NCBI GenBank assembly: GCA_045589595.1
Contig: JAZNPK010000002.1
Span: forward strand, 186,001-250,000
Length of the DNA: 64,000 nucleotides
Direction of reading: 5' to 3'
Origin: SIG77 sp045589595
Lineage (GTDB): Bacteria > Verrucomicrobiota > Lentisphaeria > Victivallales > UBA1829
Below are positions 34,233-43,242 of the stretch, one piece after another (position 1 is the first letter of the stretch; the number at the start of each line of letters is the position of its first letter). The notes beneath the pieces were generated by a model that saw nothing but the letters and a program-made list of their open reading frames with translations, did not search any database and was not told where the DNA came from. Both the position numbers and the translations under genes were made by a program.

Positions 34233-35885
34233 ATGGAAATCTCTCCTTTGCAGGCTGCCCGTAAAGCATACAGCCCCAAACTCCCCGCCGCACTGCGCAA
34301 CGGTGCATCCGTAAACGTTGTCAAAGGCAATCCCCTGCCGGCATTTGCCGACACGGAAAAGATCGCCCAGCTCTTCCCCACCACCAGCAATATGCCCGAC
34401 CTGACATTCACTGCCGGTACCGGTGCAAAATTGGACAAACCCGTGAATGTGGGTGTGATCCTTTCCGGCGGTCAGGCACCCGGCGGTCACAACGTCATTG
34501 CCGGTATCTATGACGGGATCAAGAGTCTGAACCCGGAATCCCGCCTGTTCGGTTTCAAAGGCGGTCCCAGCGGTCTGGTGGATAACGAATATGTGGAAAT
34601 CGATGATGCGTTCATGGATGCCTACCGCAACACCGGCGGTTTCGATATGATCGGTTCCGGCAGAACGAAACTGGAACTGCCCGAACAGTTCGACAAGGGC
34701 GCGATCAACGCGCAGGCTCTGGGCATTTCCGCCATCGTCATTATCGGCGGTGACGACTCCAACACCAACGCCTGTCTGCTCGCAGAATACTACAAGGCGA
34801 AAAACATTCCCATCCAGGTCGTCGGCTGCCCGAAGACCATCGACGGTGACCTGAAGAACTCCTTCATTGAAACCTCTTTCGGTTTTGATACTGCCAGCAA
34901 AGTGTACAGCGAAGTCATCGGCAACATTGCACGTGATGCCAACTCCGCCAAAAAATACTGGCACTTCATCAAGCTCATGGGCAGATCTGCCTCCCACATC
35001 ACGCTGGAATGTATCCTCAAGACCCATGTGAACCTCGCGCTGATCTCCGAAGAAGTGGAAGCGAAAAAACAGACCCTGTCTGAAATCGTTGATTCCATCG
35101 CAAAAATGGTTGCCGCCCGCGCAGCCAACAAGGAAAACTTCGGCGTTCTGCTGATTCCCGAAGGTCTGATCGAATTCATTCCCGAAATGAAGATCCTCAT
35201 CGCTGAACTGAACGATGCCCTCGCCAAAAATGCAGAAGCTTTCGCGCAGATCACCGAAAATGCGGAAAAACTCGCTTTCGTTACCGGTCTGCTCACTCCG
35301 GCTTCCGCCGCTGTGTTCGCCAGTCTGCCGGATGCCATGCGCCTCCAGCTCTCCATGGACCGCGACCCCCACGGCAACGTTCAGGTCTCCCAGATCGAAA
35401 CGGAAAAACTGCTGGCTGAACTGGTCAAGAACCGTCTTGCAGAAATGAAGAAAGCCGGTGAATTTACGGGCAAATTCTCTGCTCTGACTCACTTCTTCGG
35501 CTATGAAGGCCGCTGCTCCGCTCCTTCCAACTTTGATGCGGACTACTGCTACAGCCTCGGTTACAATGCCGCCGCCATTATCGGTTCCGGCGCAACGGCT
35601 TACATGTCCTATGTGAGCAATCTGGTGAAACCCGCCGCCGACTGGAAAGCCGGTGCTGTGCCCCTGACCGCCATGATGAACGTGGAACACCGTCACGGTG
35701 CCGATAAGCCCGTGATCCGTAAAGCACTGGTGGAACTGGACGGCAAACCCTTCCTCGCCTATGCCGCCAAACGTGAAGAATGGGCAGTGAAGACCTCCTT
35801 TGTCTATCCGGGCCCCATCCAGTATTTCGGTCCCTCCGAAGTCTGCGATATTACCACTGAAACGCTCCGGATCGAGCACGAATAA
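34233..35885 (+). CDS. pfp: Pyrophosphate-dependent 6-phosphofructokinase (long form)
   Basis: 550-residue phosphofructokinase that uses PPi and works reversibly in glycolysis. The phosphate-donor site reads GGDDSNT (172-178): the Asp at 175 in place of the Gly of ATP enzymes marks PPi use. The substrate loop is PKTIDGD (200-206). Length and the insert-rich C-terminus match the long plant/spirochaete/chlamydia type. A GGQAPGGHNVIAG glycine-rich start is normal for it. It heads a likely operon with gatC and gatA 23 bases on. Confidence 0.95.
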   Translation: MEISPLQAARKAYSPKLPAALRNGASVNVVKGNPLPAFADTEKIAQLFPTTSNMPDLTFTAGTGAKLDKPVNVGVILSGGQAPGGHNVIAGIYDGIKSLNPESRLFGFKGGPSGLVDNEYVEIDDAFMDAYRNTGGFDMIGSGRTKLELPEQFDKGAINAQALGISAIVIIGGDDSNTNACLLAEYYKAKNIPIQVVGCPKTIDGDLKNSFIETSFGFDTASKVYSEVIGNIARDANSAKKYWHFIKLMGRSASHITLECILKTHVNLALISEEVEAKKQTLSEIVDSIAKMVAARAANKENFGVLLIPEGLIEFIPEMKILIAELNDALAKNAEAFAQITENAEKLAFVTGLLTPASAAVFASLPDAMRLQLSMDRDPHGNVQVSQIETEKLLAELVKNRLAEMKKAGEFTGKFSALTHFFGYEGRCSAPSNFDADYCYSLGYNAAAIIGSGATAYMSYVSNLVKPAADWKAGAVPLTAMMNVEHRHGADKPVIRKALVELDGKPFLAYAAKREEWAVKTSFVYPGPIQYFGPSEVCDITTETLRIEHE

Positions 35886-35908
35886 TCAACGACAGACGGA
35901 GTTTTGCC

Positions 35909-36223
35909 ATGTCCGAACAGAATAGCGGCGGAATCGATGTCCGCAAGGTCGCCGAATTAGCGCGCCTGAACTTGAAAGACGAGTTGGCTGACCGTCTCCA
36001 GACGGAGATGGCGGCGATCGTCGGCTACGTTGAAATGCTCAATGAACTGGATGTGACCGGGATCGAACCCACAGCACATGCAGTCGATCGCGTCAACGTA
36101 ACGGCGGAAGATACTGCCGGTACGCCGTTTACCCGCGAACAGATGCTTGCCAATGCACCGGAAACGGTAAACGGCGAGCTGGTGAAAGTGCCGCAGGTAC
36201 TTCCCGGGGAGGGCATGGCATAA
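35909..36223 (+). CDS. gatC: Asp-tRNA(Asn)/Glu-tRNA(Gln) amidotransferase subunit C
   Basis: 104-residue GatC, which clamps GatA and GatB together. Typical features: DVRKVAELARLNL near the N-terminus and the turn GIEPTAHAVDRVNV, then the tail ending in VKVPQVLPGE. The TAA stop shares its last base with the gatA start (TAATG), giving translational coupling. gatB is not in the window. Confidence 0.93.
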   Translation: MSEQNSGGIDVRKVAELARLNLKDELADRLQTEMAAIVGYVEMLNELDVTGIEPTAHAVDRVNVTAEDTAGTPFTREQMLANAPETVNGELVKVPQVLPGEGMA

Positions 36224-37707
36224 TGAGTACAAAATTTGATCCGAAGACCATGACGATGCGGGATGCCGCCGCCCTTCTGGCGGAAGGCAGCATCACTTCT
36301 GTGGAACTGACACAGGGATTCATTGACCGTATCCACGCGGTGGAACCGCAGGTGGGCGCGCTGCTTGCCGTGGACGAACAGCTCGCGCTGGATGCCGCCG
36401 CTGAATCCGATGCCCGCCGTGCTGCAGGAAAACCCCTGAGTATTTTTGACGGTGTGCCTGTCACGCTGAAAGACAACATTGCGGCAAAAGGGCAGCAATG
36501 TACTTGCGCCTCCCGTATTCTGGACGGCTTTGTGTCGCCTTATGACGCCACTGTGACGACCCGTTTGCGGAATGCCGGTTTTGTTCTGCTGGGCAGAGCC
36601 AACATGGACGAATTCGCCATGGGATCTTCCTGCGAAAACAGTGCCTACATCAAAACGAAAAACCCGTGGGATCTCTCCCGTGTGCCCGGCGGCTCCTCCG
36701 GCGGTTCCGCTGCTGTTGTGGCTGCCGGTGAAAGTGTGATCGCCCTCGGTTCCGACACCGGCGGTTCCATCCGTCAGCCTGCAGGATTCTGCGGTGTTGT
36801 CGGTCTGAAACCCACCTACGGCAGAGTATCCCGTTCCGGTCTGGTGGCTTTTGCCTCCAGTCTGGACCAGATCGGACCGATCGCCAAGTCGGTTTACGAT
36901 GCTGCCGCCATGCTGGATGTGATCGCCGGTCAGGACTCCATGGACTGCACCAGTCTGCCCCAGGAACCGGAACATTTTGCCGAAGACCTGGTGGAATTTG
37001 AAAAACTGCCCCGTCTGGACGGCGTGAAGATCGGTCTGCCGAAGGAATATCTGGCAGTGGATGGCGTGGATGAGGGCATCAAGGCTGTTTTTGAACAAGC
37101 CAAAGCGGTCTTTGCGGAACTGGGTGCGGAATTTGTGGAAGTTTCTCTGCCCCACACAAAATATTCCATGGCATGTTATTACATCGTGGCTCCCGCGGAA
37201 GCCAGTGCGAACCTTGCCCGGTTCGACGGTATCCGTTACGGTTACCGCAGTGCGGAAGCGCAGAGCATTGACGAAACATACTTCAAGTCCCGCGGCGAAG
37301 GGTTCGGCATGGAAGTTGCACGCCGTATCATGCTGGGGACTTATGTGTTGAGCAGCGGTTATTACGATGCCTATTATCTCAAAGCGCAGAAAGTCCGGAC
37401 GCTGTTGCGGAAAGACTTTGAAGAAGCATACAAACAGTGCGATCTGATCCTGACACCCGTCAGTCCTGTCCCCGCGTTCAAATTCGGGGAAAAATCCGAT
37501 CCGCTGCAGATGTATCTCTCCGACATTTTCACAACGGCATTGAATCTTTCCGGCGATTGCGGGATCAGTATTCCTGCCGGTCTGGATGCCGGAACCGGTA
37601 TGCCGGTCGGGATCCAGCTGATGGCGCCCGCCATGGCGGAAAAGCGTCTCCTGCGTGCCGCGAGAGCATTTGAGATCAAATGTCCGGTCCCTGTTGCGCC
37701 GTTGTAA
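36223..37707 (+). CDS. gatA: Asp-tRNA(Asn)/Glu-tRNA(Gln) amidotransferase subunit A
   Basis: 494-residue amidase that frees ammonia from glutamine for converting Glu-tRNA(Gln) to Gln-tRNA(Gln). The amidase triad is visible: Lys83 (VTLKDNI), Ser158 in GGSSGGSAA and Ser182 in GSDTGGSIRQPA. Length is standard. Its presence implies that Gln-tRNA and perhaps Asn-tRNA are made indirectly. It follows gatC with a one-base overlap. Confidence 0.97.
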   Translation: MSTKFDPKTMTMRDAAALLAEGSITSVELTQGFIDRIHAVEPQVGALLAVDEQLALDAAAESDARRAAGKPLSIFDGVPVTLKDNIAAKGQQCTCASRILDGFVSPYDATVTTRLRNAGFVLLGRANMDEFAMGSSCENSAYIKTKNPWDLSRVPGGSSGGSAAVVAAGESVIALGSDTGGSIRQPAGFCGVVGLKPTYGRVSRSGLVAFASSLDQIGPIAKSVYDAAAMLDVIAGQDSMDCTSLPQEPEHFAEDLVEFEKLPRLDGVKIGLPKEYLAVDGVDEGIKAVFEQAKAVFAELGAEFVEVSLPHTKYSMACYYIVAPAEASANLARFDGIRYGYRSAEAQSIDETYFKSRGEGFGMEVARRIMLGTYVLSSGYYDAYYLKAQKVRTLLRKDFEEAYKQCDLILTPVSPVPAFKFGEKSDPLQMYLSDIFTTALNLSGDCGISIPAGLDAGTGMPVGIQLMAPAMAEKRLLRAARAFEIKCPVPVAPL

Positions 37708-37737
37708 TTCTGAACCGCCGTCATCTGGAGGTCTGAT

Positions 37738-38853
37738 ATGAAAATGAAAACCGGAAAACGTATTTTTTCTGCGGTGCTGTTTGCTTTTGCGGCGCTGCTT
37801 TCCGCTGTGGAACCCGGCGGCACGCTCAAGCATGAAGACCTGACTTCGGCTGCCGCAAAAGTCCTTTCCGCCCGCAGTACGGAAAAGATGGAACCGCAGT
37901 ATGATGTGATCCTTTTCTTTGATGTCCTCGCCCCGGATGCTGTCAATGCACTGCGGATGATGGATGGTATTCCTGATATTTTTCCGGCGCAGAAGATCCG
38001 GGTGTCTGCCTTTGCCAGAAACAGCGAAGGCACCGTTGCGGAAGCGTTGGGGCGGTTTCATACGGAACTGCTCAATGTGTATGCCGATGACGCCAAAGGT
38101 TCCCTTTTTAATGCTTTTATGCGCGGCGAAGTGGTGATCCCCATTGCCGTGATCGTGCAGGATGAAAAGATCCGCTGGAAAGGTGCGCCCACCGATGCGG
38201 AATCTGTGCTCGGGCGTATGATCTCCGGATCGTTCAGTCTTCAGAAACAGGTCCGGATCAATATGCTGCGGAATGATTTGCAGGGTGCTGTTCAGGCGGG
38301 ATTGCCGGAAGTGATCCTGCGTTCCGCCGATGAGATCCTGAAAGTCGATCCTGCTGATACTCTGGCGATCCAGGCGAAACTGTATGTGCTGGAAGGCAGA
38401 AAAAGAGAAGATCTTGCCAAAGCATTTCTGGCTGAACAGGTCAAAAAAGCACCGGACAATGTGACGCTCCGTCTGTTTCTGCTGGATCTGATGGTGAATA
38501 CCGGAGACCGGGACGGATTCCGGAACGCATTGACCGCCGCGCTGAATGAGATGAAAGCGGATGTGTTTTCCGTGACGCGGCTGCTCGGATTTTCTCTGAA
38601 CAACGCTCCGCTCGGCTGGGTCCCGCTGGCAGATGCCAATGCCGCAGCTGCAGGTCTCTCCGCCGGGATGACTGAACTTTCGCCCCGTGTTCAGGCATAC
38701 AGACTGGAGATCACAGCGCGTCTTGCTTATTTTTCCATGCGGATCGATGATGCCGTGCGTATGCAGGAAAGCGCCGCAAAGATCTATCCTGCCGGAAATG
38801 CCGGGATCATGCTGGATTACTACCGTTCCGTCAAGGCGCTGAATGGAAAATGA
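37738..38853 (+). CDS. Secreted thioredoxin-like/TPR-like protein, unknown function
   Basis: 371 residues. A signal peptide (about 1-23) is followed by a domain (about 55-150) whose alternating strands and helices (YDVILFFDVLAPDAVNALRMM, VRVSAFARNS) look like a thioredoxin fold without a CXXC. The second half is a run of amphipathic helices (ADEILKVDPADTLAIQAKLY, VTLRLFLLDLMV) resembling TPR repeats. No family identified. Its stop overlaps the next gene by 4 bases, so the phosphoesterase is co-translated. Confidence 0.7.
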   Translation: MKMKTGKRIFSAVLFAFAALLSAVEPGGTLKHEDLTSAAAKVLSARSTEKMEPQYDVILFFDVLAPDAVNALRMMDGIPDIFPAQKIRVSAFARNSEGTVAEALGRFHTELLNVYADDAKGSLFNAFMRGEVVIPIAVIVQDEKIRWKGAPTDAESVLGRMISGSFSLQKQVRINMLRNDLQGAVQAGLPEVILRSADEILKVDPADTLAIQAKLYVLEGRKREDLAKAFLAEQVKKAPDNVTLRLFLLDLMVNTGDRDGFRNALTAALNEMKADVFSVTRLLGFSLNNAPLGWVPLADANAAAAGLSAGMTELSPRVQAYRLEITARLAYFSMRIDDAVRMQESAAKIYPAGNAGIMLDYYRSVKALNGK

Positions 38854-39614
38854 CCCGACTTCTCTTTTTTTCCGATTCTCATGAAGAAGCCAGTTTCCCC
38901 CGCGGACTTGACAAGCGGGTGCTTGGTTTCTGCAACAGTCATTTCAAACGCCGTTATCAGCACGATCCGGCGTGGCTGAAAGCGGCAGTCGATCAGATCC
39001 TGGCGGAGCGACCGGATGCGGTCCTGTTCGGCGGCGATGCGGTCAGCACTGCCGATCCCCGCGAATTTGAGCGTGCGTTGCCGTATTTTCTGCCGCTTGT
39101 GCGATCCGAAATTCCGTTTTACTGTACGGCGGGCAATCACGATTGTTACGTCAGAAACAGTGCATGCCGTCGGGCGATGCTGGATTTTTATGCCGCATTG
39201 GGCAACGCGGATATTGAAAAACCGCGCTGTATCCGTCTGAATGATCTGCGGCTGATGATCCTGCCGGAGTCCTGTCCCACGGTCCCGTGGCTCTCCTGCG
39301 GCAGACTGGATGATGAAACCATTGCAGCGGTAACGGAAGAAGTGGAAAAAAATGATGCCGTGCCGTTGATCGTTGCCGGACATTTCCCCCTGCGTGTCGA
39401 TACGTGGCGGCGGGGATTGCGCAAAGCTGAACCTTTGCGGCAGATGCTTGCGGAGAGAAAAATAGCCCTTTCGCTCTGCGGTCATGTGCATAAACCGTCT
39501 TTTGAGGACGGGGAAGTGATCGCGGGATCTGTGACCCGGTTCGGATCGATGACAGAAGTCCTTGTGGAAAACGGTGATATCTCCGTAAAACGGATTTCTC
39601 TGAAAAAAACATAA
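38850..39614 (+). CDS. Calcineurin-like metallophosphoesterase
   Basis: 254-residue binuclear metal phosphoesterase. The metal-binding motifs are present in order: SDSHEE (D-x-H), FGGDAV (GD), GNHD, VAGHFP (GH) and CGHVH (GHxH). No membrane anchor. Its relatives hydrolyse phosphodiesters, nucleotides or lipid intermediates such as UDP-diacylglucosamine; the C-terminal GHVHKPSFEDGEVIAGSVTR fits general YkuE/LpxG-like enzymes, and the real substrate is unknown. Overlaps the upstream gene by 4 bases (ATGA). Confidence 0.85.
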   Translation: MTRLLFFSDSHEEASFPRGLDKRVLGFCNSHFKRRYQHDPAWLKAAVDQILAERPDAVLFGGDAVSTADPREFERALPYFLPLVRSEIPFYCTAGNHDCYVRNSACRRAMLDFYAALGNADIEKPRCIRLNDLRLMILPESCPTVPWLSCGRLDDETIAAVTEEVEKNDAVPLIVAGHFPLRVDTWRRGLRKAEPLRQMLAERKIALSLCGHVHKPSFEDGEVIAGSVTRFGSMTEVLVENGDISVKRISLKKT

Positions 39615-39620
39615 AACGGA

Positions 39621-39648
39621 TTGAAAAAACGGCTTGTGCGTATATAGT
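39621..39648 (+). promoter_or_regulatory. Promoter of the methionine-cycle gene
   Basis: TTGAAA (39621-39626), 16 bases, TATAGT (39643-39648). The leader is only about 35 bases, too short for a SAM riboswitch. Confidence 0.55.
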
Positions 39649-39691
39649 AGGAATTCAAAACGACAGCGTAAATTGGAAAACGGGTGAAAAT

Positions 39692-41527
39692 ATGGAAAAC
39701 CGGCTCGCAGAGCGGATGAAAAATGGCGTGACCGTCTTTGACGGCGCAACCGGAACTGAACTTTACAAGAAAAACTTTTTTGTCAATACATCCTATGAAA
39801 GTCTTTGTCTGACTCATCCGGATGCCGTGCGTGCCATCCATACGGCGTACCGTGATGCGGGCGCGGAAGTGATCACAACGAACACATACGGTGCCAACTT
39901 CAACAAACTGAACAAGTTCGGGCTCGGCGACAAAGTTGCGGAGATCAACCGCGCCGGTGTTGCGCTCGCCCGGAAAGCCGCCGGACCGGATCTGCTTGTT
40001 GCCGGCGATGTGGGACCCCTCGGGGAATTGCCGCCCGGTGTGGAATATGATATTGCCCAATGTTCCGCGATCCTGCAGGAACAGGTTGCTGTCCTTGCGG
40101 CGGAATCCTGCGATTTTATTCTGTTTGAAACACTTTCCACCCGGATGGATGTGGAAGTGATGCTGCATACCATTGATGCGTTGTCCCTGACCAAACCCTA
40201 TGTTGCCAGCTGCAAACTGGATGAACAGGGCAATATGACGGACGGCACATCCGTTGCAGATGTGCTGGAATTGTTGAAAGCCGCTCCCGTTCAGCCCTCT
40301 GCTTTCGGGATCAACTGCGGGATCGGACCCGAACCCATGCTTCAGGCGGTGGAATTGGTGATGGGGCTTTCCCCGTACCCCGTGATCGTTCAGCCCAATG
40401 CGGGCGCGCCGAAAAAAGTGGACGGTCGTATGATCTCCATGTGCAGTCCGGAATATTTTGCCACATACGGTATGCGGTATGTGACGCTGGGCGCAAAAGG
40501 TGTGGGCGGCTGTTGCGGTACTATGCCGGACGATATTGCCAATCTTGCCCGTTGGGTGCATCCCATGGTGAAGACATTGACCACGAAAGATATTTTTTCT
40601 GAAAAGACAGAAGCGCCTGAACTGGAAGAAGTTCCGGCAGCAGAACGATCCACTTTCGCAGAAAAATTGATGTCGGGCAAATGGGTGACAAATGTGGAGA
40701 TCGTCCCGCCCCAGGGATATTGTCTGGAGCAGACCATTGAAAAGGCGAAGATCTGCCGTGATGCCGGTTTTGACGCCATCAATATTCCGGATGGTCCCCG
40801 TGCAAGTTCCCGTTTGTCCACGCTGGTGACGGCGTATCAGATCCAGCAGCTTGCGGGGATCGAAGCCATTCTGCATCAGTGCTGCCGCGATAAAAATCTG
40901 ATCGGGATGCAGGCGGAACTGCTCGGCTGCGCCCAGTTGAATGTGAACAATATTCTTTTCATTACAGGCGATCCTCCGAAACTGGGTGCATATCCTTTTG
41001 CATCCGGCGTATTCGATCTGGATTCCATCGGCATGATCAAACTGCAGAAGCGTTTGAACCGCGGTCTGGATGTTGCCGGAAAATCCATCGGCACTGTGAC
41101 GAAAGCCTTTATCGGTGCCGGAGCCGATCCCAACGCCATTGATATGGAGCGTGAGATCCGCCGTACCCGCGAAAAGATCCAGTCCGGCGCCCAGTTCATC
41201 ATCACCCAGCCGGTGTTTGATGTGGAGCCGCTTCTGCGTTTTATGGATGCCGTTCCGGAATTGGCGGATACGCCGCTGATCGCCGGGATCTGGCCGTTGG
41301 CAAGTCTGCGCAATGCGGAGTTTATGAAAGCGGAAGTGCCGGGCGTGGTCGTGCCGGATTCCATCATGGAACGCATGGGCGCCGCCTCCACAAAAGAGGA
41401 TCAGCGTCAAACCGGTATTGCGATCGCCAGAGAAGCCATTGATGCGATCCGTGACCGTGTGGCAGGCGTTCAGGTGAGCGCACCCTTCGGCAATGTGAAC
41501 ACGGCGATCGCTGTGGCAAGGGGATAA
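39692..41527 (+). CDS. Fused homocysteine S-methyltransferase / methylenetetrahydrofolate reductase
   Basis: 611-residue bifunctional enzyme of the YitJ type. The N-terminal half (about 1-290) is a homocysteine S-methyltransferase barrel: VFDGATGTELY, then zinc cysteines in FGINCGIGP and GGCCGT. The C-terminal half (about 320-600) is an FAD-dependent MTHFR barrel (VTNVEIVPPQG, VNNILFITGDPPK, FIITQPVFD). It couples making 5-methyl-THF to methionine regeneration. It has its own promoter and no co-directional operon partner. Confidence 0.92.
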   Translation: MENRLAERMKNGVTVFDGATGTELYKKNFFVNTSYESLCLTHPDAVRAIHTAYRDAGAEVITTNTYGANFNKLNKFGLGDKVAEINRAGVALARKAAGPDLLVAGDVGPLGELPPGVEYDIAQCSAILQEQVAVLAAESCDFILFETLSTRMDVEVMLHTIDALSLTKPYVASCKLDEQGNMTDGTSVADVLELLKAAPVQPSAFGINCGIGPEPMLQAVELVMGLSPYPVIVQPNAGAPKKVDGRMISMCSPEYFATYGMRYVTLGAKGVGGCCGTMPDDIANLARWVHPMVKTLTTKDIFSEKTEAPELEEVPAAERSTFAEKLMSGKWVTNVEIVPPQGYCLEQTIEKAKICRDAGFDAINIPDGPRASSRLSTLVTAYQIQQLAGIEAILHQCCRDKNLIGMQAELLGCAQLNVNNILFITGDPPKLGAYPFASGVFDLDSIGMIKLQKRLNRGLDVAGKSIGTVTKAFIGAGADPNAIDMEREIRRTREKIQSGAQFIITQPVFDVEPLLRFMDAVPELADTPLIAGIWPLASLRNAEFMKAEVPGVVVPDSIMERMGAASTKEDQRQTGIAIAREAIDAIRDRVAGVQVSAPFGNVNTAIAVARG

Positions 41528-41576
41528 AAATTTACCGGAAAACGGTGTTTTTTTCATGTTGCGCGCACCTCTGTAC

Positions 41577-41604
41577 TTTAAAAACACAGTTTTTCGTGTA
41601 TATT
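41577..41604 (+). promoter_or_regulatory. Promoter of the HU-hisS-aroF operon
   Basis: TTTAAA (41577-41582), 16 bases, TATATT (41599-41604). The -35 is poor; the -10 and spacing match the window pattern. Confidence 0.5.
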
Positions 41605-41675
41605 ATGCAGATTCATTCCGGGTTGTAAGTTTCCGGATGATATAGTAAGAACGCAAGTTGAAAGGAAAGAAGAAA

Positions 41676-41966
41676 ATGACGAAGCGTGATTTGGTTGTCC
41701 GTATTGCCGCAGAAACAGGATTCATTCAGCAGGATGTTGCAATTGTGGTTCAGAAAGCTTTGGATCACATCGCGGATGAACTGGCAGCCGGAAATACGAT
41801 CGAACTCCGCAATTTCGGCGTTTTTGAAGTCAAACAGCGTAAAGGTCGTACCGGCCGCAATCCCCACAAGCCTGAGATTGAAGTGCCGATCCCTGATCGT
41901 ATGGTCGTTAAATTCCGTGCCGGCAAAGAATTGAAAAGCCGCGTACTCTCATTAAAGAAAGATTGA
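41676..41966 (+). CDS. HU/IHF-family DNA-binding protein
   Basis: 96-residue histone-like protein that bends DNA as a dimer. TKRDLVVRIAAETGFIQQDV begins the helical dimer core, RNFGVFEVKQRKGRTGRNP is the family signature and start of the DNA-binding arm, and KPEIEVPIPDRMVVKFRAGK completes the arm. ATG 41676 has AAAGGA about 10 bases upstream; a TTG at 41658 is in frame but has none. It is the first gene before hisS (22 bases). Confidence 0.92.
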   Translation: MTKRDLVVRIAAETGFIQQDVAIVVQKALDHIADELAAGNTIELRNFGVFEVKQRKGRTGRNPHKPEIEVPIPDRMVVKFRAGKELKSRVLSLKKD

Positions 41967-41988
41967 GTTCAGAAAGGGGCTGTTTATT

Positions 41989-43242
41989 ATGTCCAAGTCG
42001 TCTCCGCCGCCGGGAACAAGTGATATTTTTGCTGATGAAGTCACTGCCTGGCTTGAACTGGAAAACACAGCACGGCGCATTTTCTCTCTGTATGGTTACG
42101 GCGAGATCAGAACGCCTGTATTTGAGTTTACCGAAGTCTTTCAGCGCGGACTCGGCAGCGAGACAGAAGTCGTTCAGAAGGAGATGTACACCTTTGAGGA
42201 CAGAGGCGGCAGAAGCCTGACCCTGCGTCCTGAAGGAACGGCGGGCGTTATGCGCGCTCTCGCCGGTACGGATGCCATGAACGGCGTGGAACAGCGCGTG
42301 TTTTACATGGGCCCCATGTTCCGCGGTGAACGCCCCTCTGCCGGACGCCGCCGCCAGTTCCATCAGATCGGTGTGGAAAATGCCGGGCGGGTCGCACCTG
42401 AACTGGATGCGGAATCCATTGCCATGCTTGCTCAATTCCTGAACGAATCCGGAGCCGGCGGTTTTGAACTGCTGATCAATACCCGCGGCGTCAAAGAAGA
42501 CCGCGGTCCGGCTGAAGCTGCCCTGCGTGAACATTTTGCCGCTCATATCGATGATATGTGCGAAGACTGCCGTACCCGTCTGGAACGGAATGTATGGCGG
42601 ATCCTGGACTGCAAACAGGAATGTTGCCGCAAGTATGTGGATACTGCGCCCGATGCCGCGTCCCTTTTCGGGCAGAACTCCCGCGATTATTTCAAGCGGG
42701 TCTGCGATATGCTGACCACGTGGGAAGTCCCCTTCAAAGTCGAACCCCGTCTTGTCCGCGGGCTTGACTACTATGTGCATACTGTGTTTGAACTGACGCA
42801 TACCGCCCTCGGCGGACAGAATGCCATCGCAGGCGGCGGCAGATATGAATTGACCGTTCCCGGTTTCAACCGCCCCGTTCAGGGCGTCGGTTTCGCAGCC
42901 GGTATGGAACGGCTGCTCATGGTCCGTGAAGCCGCCGGAAGAATGGCACCCGCCGCCGCAACACCGGATGTGTTTCTCGTGTCGCTGGGCGAACGCGCAC
43001 TGGCTTACAACGGGAAACTTGCCGGAGATCTCCGGCTCGGCGGTATTTCAACCGCGTTGGAATATGAGGCAAAAAGCATGAAATCGCAGATGCGTTCCGC
43101 TGACCGGCTGAAAGCAAAAAAAGTGCTGATCATCGGTGATTCTGAACTGGATGCCGGTGAAGCTGTTCTGAAAAATATGGCGGACGGCAGCCAGAAAAAT
43201 GTGAAGTTCACCGAGATCCAAACGGAGTTGCTGCAAAAATGA
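41989..43242 (+). CDS. hisS: Histidyl-tRNA synthetase
   Basis: 417-residue class II synthetase. Motif 1 region PPGTSDIFADE..., motif 2 in RVFYMGPMFRGERPSAGRRRQFHQIG (broken here for length), and the histidine-specific LVRGLDYYVHTVFE (HisA-type motif) are all readable, with motif 3 GVGFAAGMERLLM. The C-terminal anticodon-binding domain follows from about residue 325. An AGAAAGGGG ribosome site precedes ATG 41989. The stop overlaps the next gene by 4 bases. Confidence 0.96.
   Translation: MSKSSPPPGTSDIFADEVTAWLELENTARRIFSLYGYGEIRTPVFEFTEVFQRGLGSETEVVQKEMYTFEDRGGRSLTLRPEGTAGVMRALAGTDAMNGVEQRVFYMGPMFRGERPSAGRRRQFHQIGVENAGRVAPELDAESIAMLAQFLNESGAGGFELLINTRGVKEDRGPAEAALREHFAAHIDDMCEDCRTRLERNVWRILDCKQECCRKYVDTAPDAASLFGQNSRDYFKRVCDMLTTWEVPFKVEPRLVRGLDYYVHTVFELTHTALGGQNAIAGGGRYELTVPGFNRPVQGVGFAAGMERLLMVREAAGRMAPAAATPDVFLVSLGERALAYNGKLAGDLRLGGISTALEYEAKSMKSQMRSADRLKAKKVLIIGDSELDAGEAVLKNMADGSQKNVKFTEIQTELLQK

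Noticed and set aside
39615..39691. SAM or cobalamin riboswitch before the methionine-cycle gene
   Set aside because: The leader after the promoter is only about 35 bases, too short for either.
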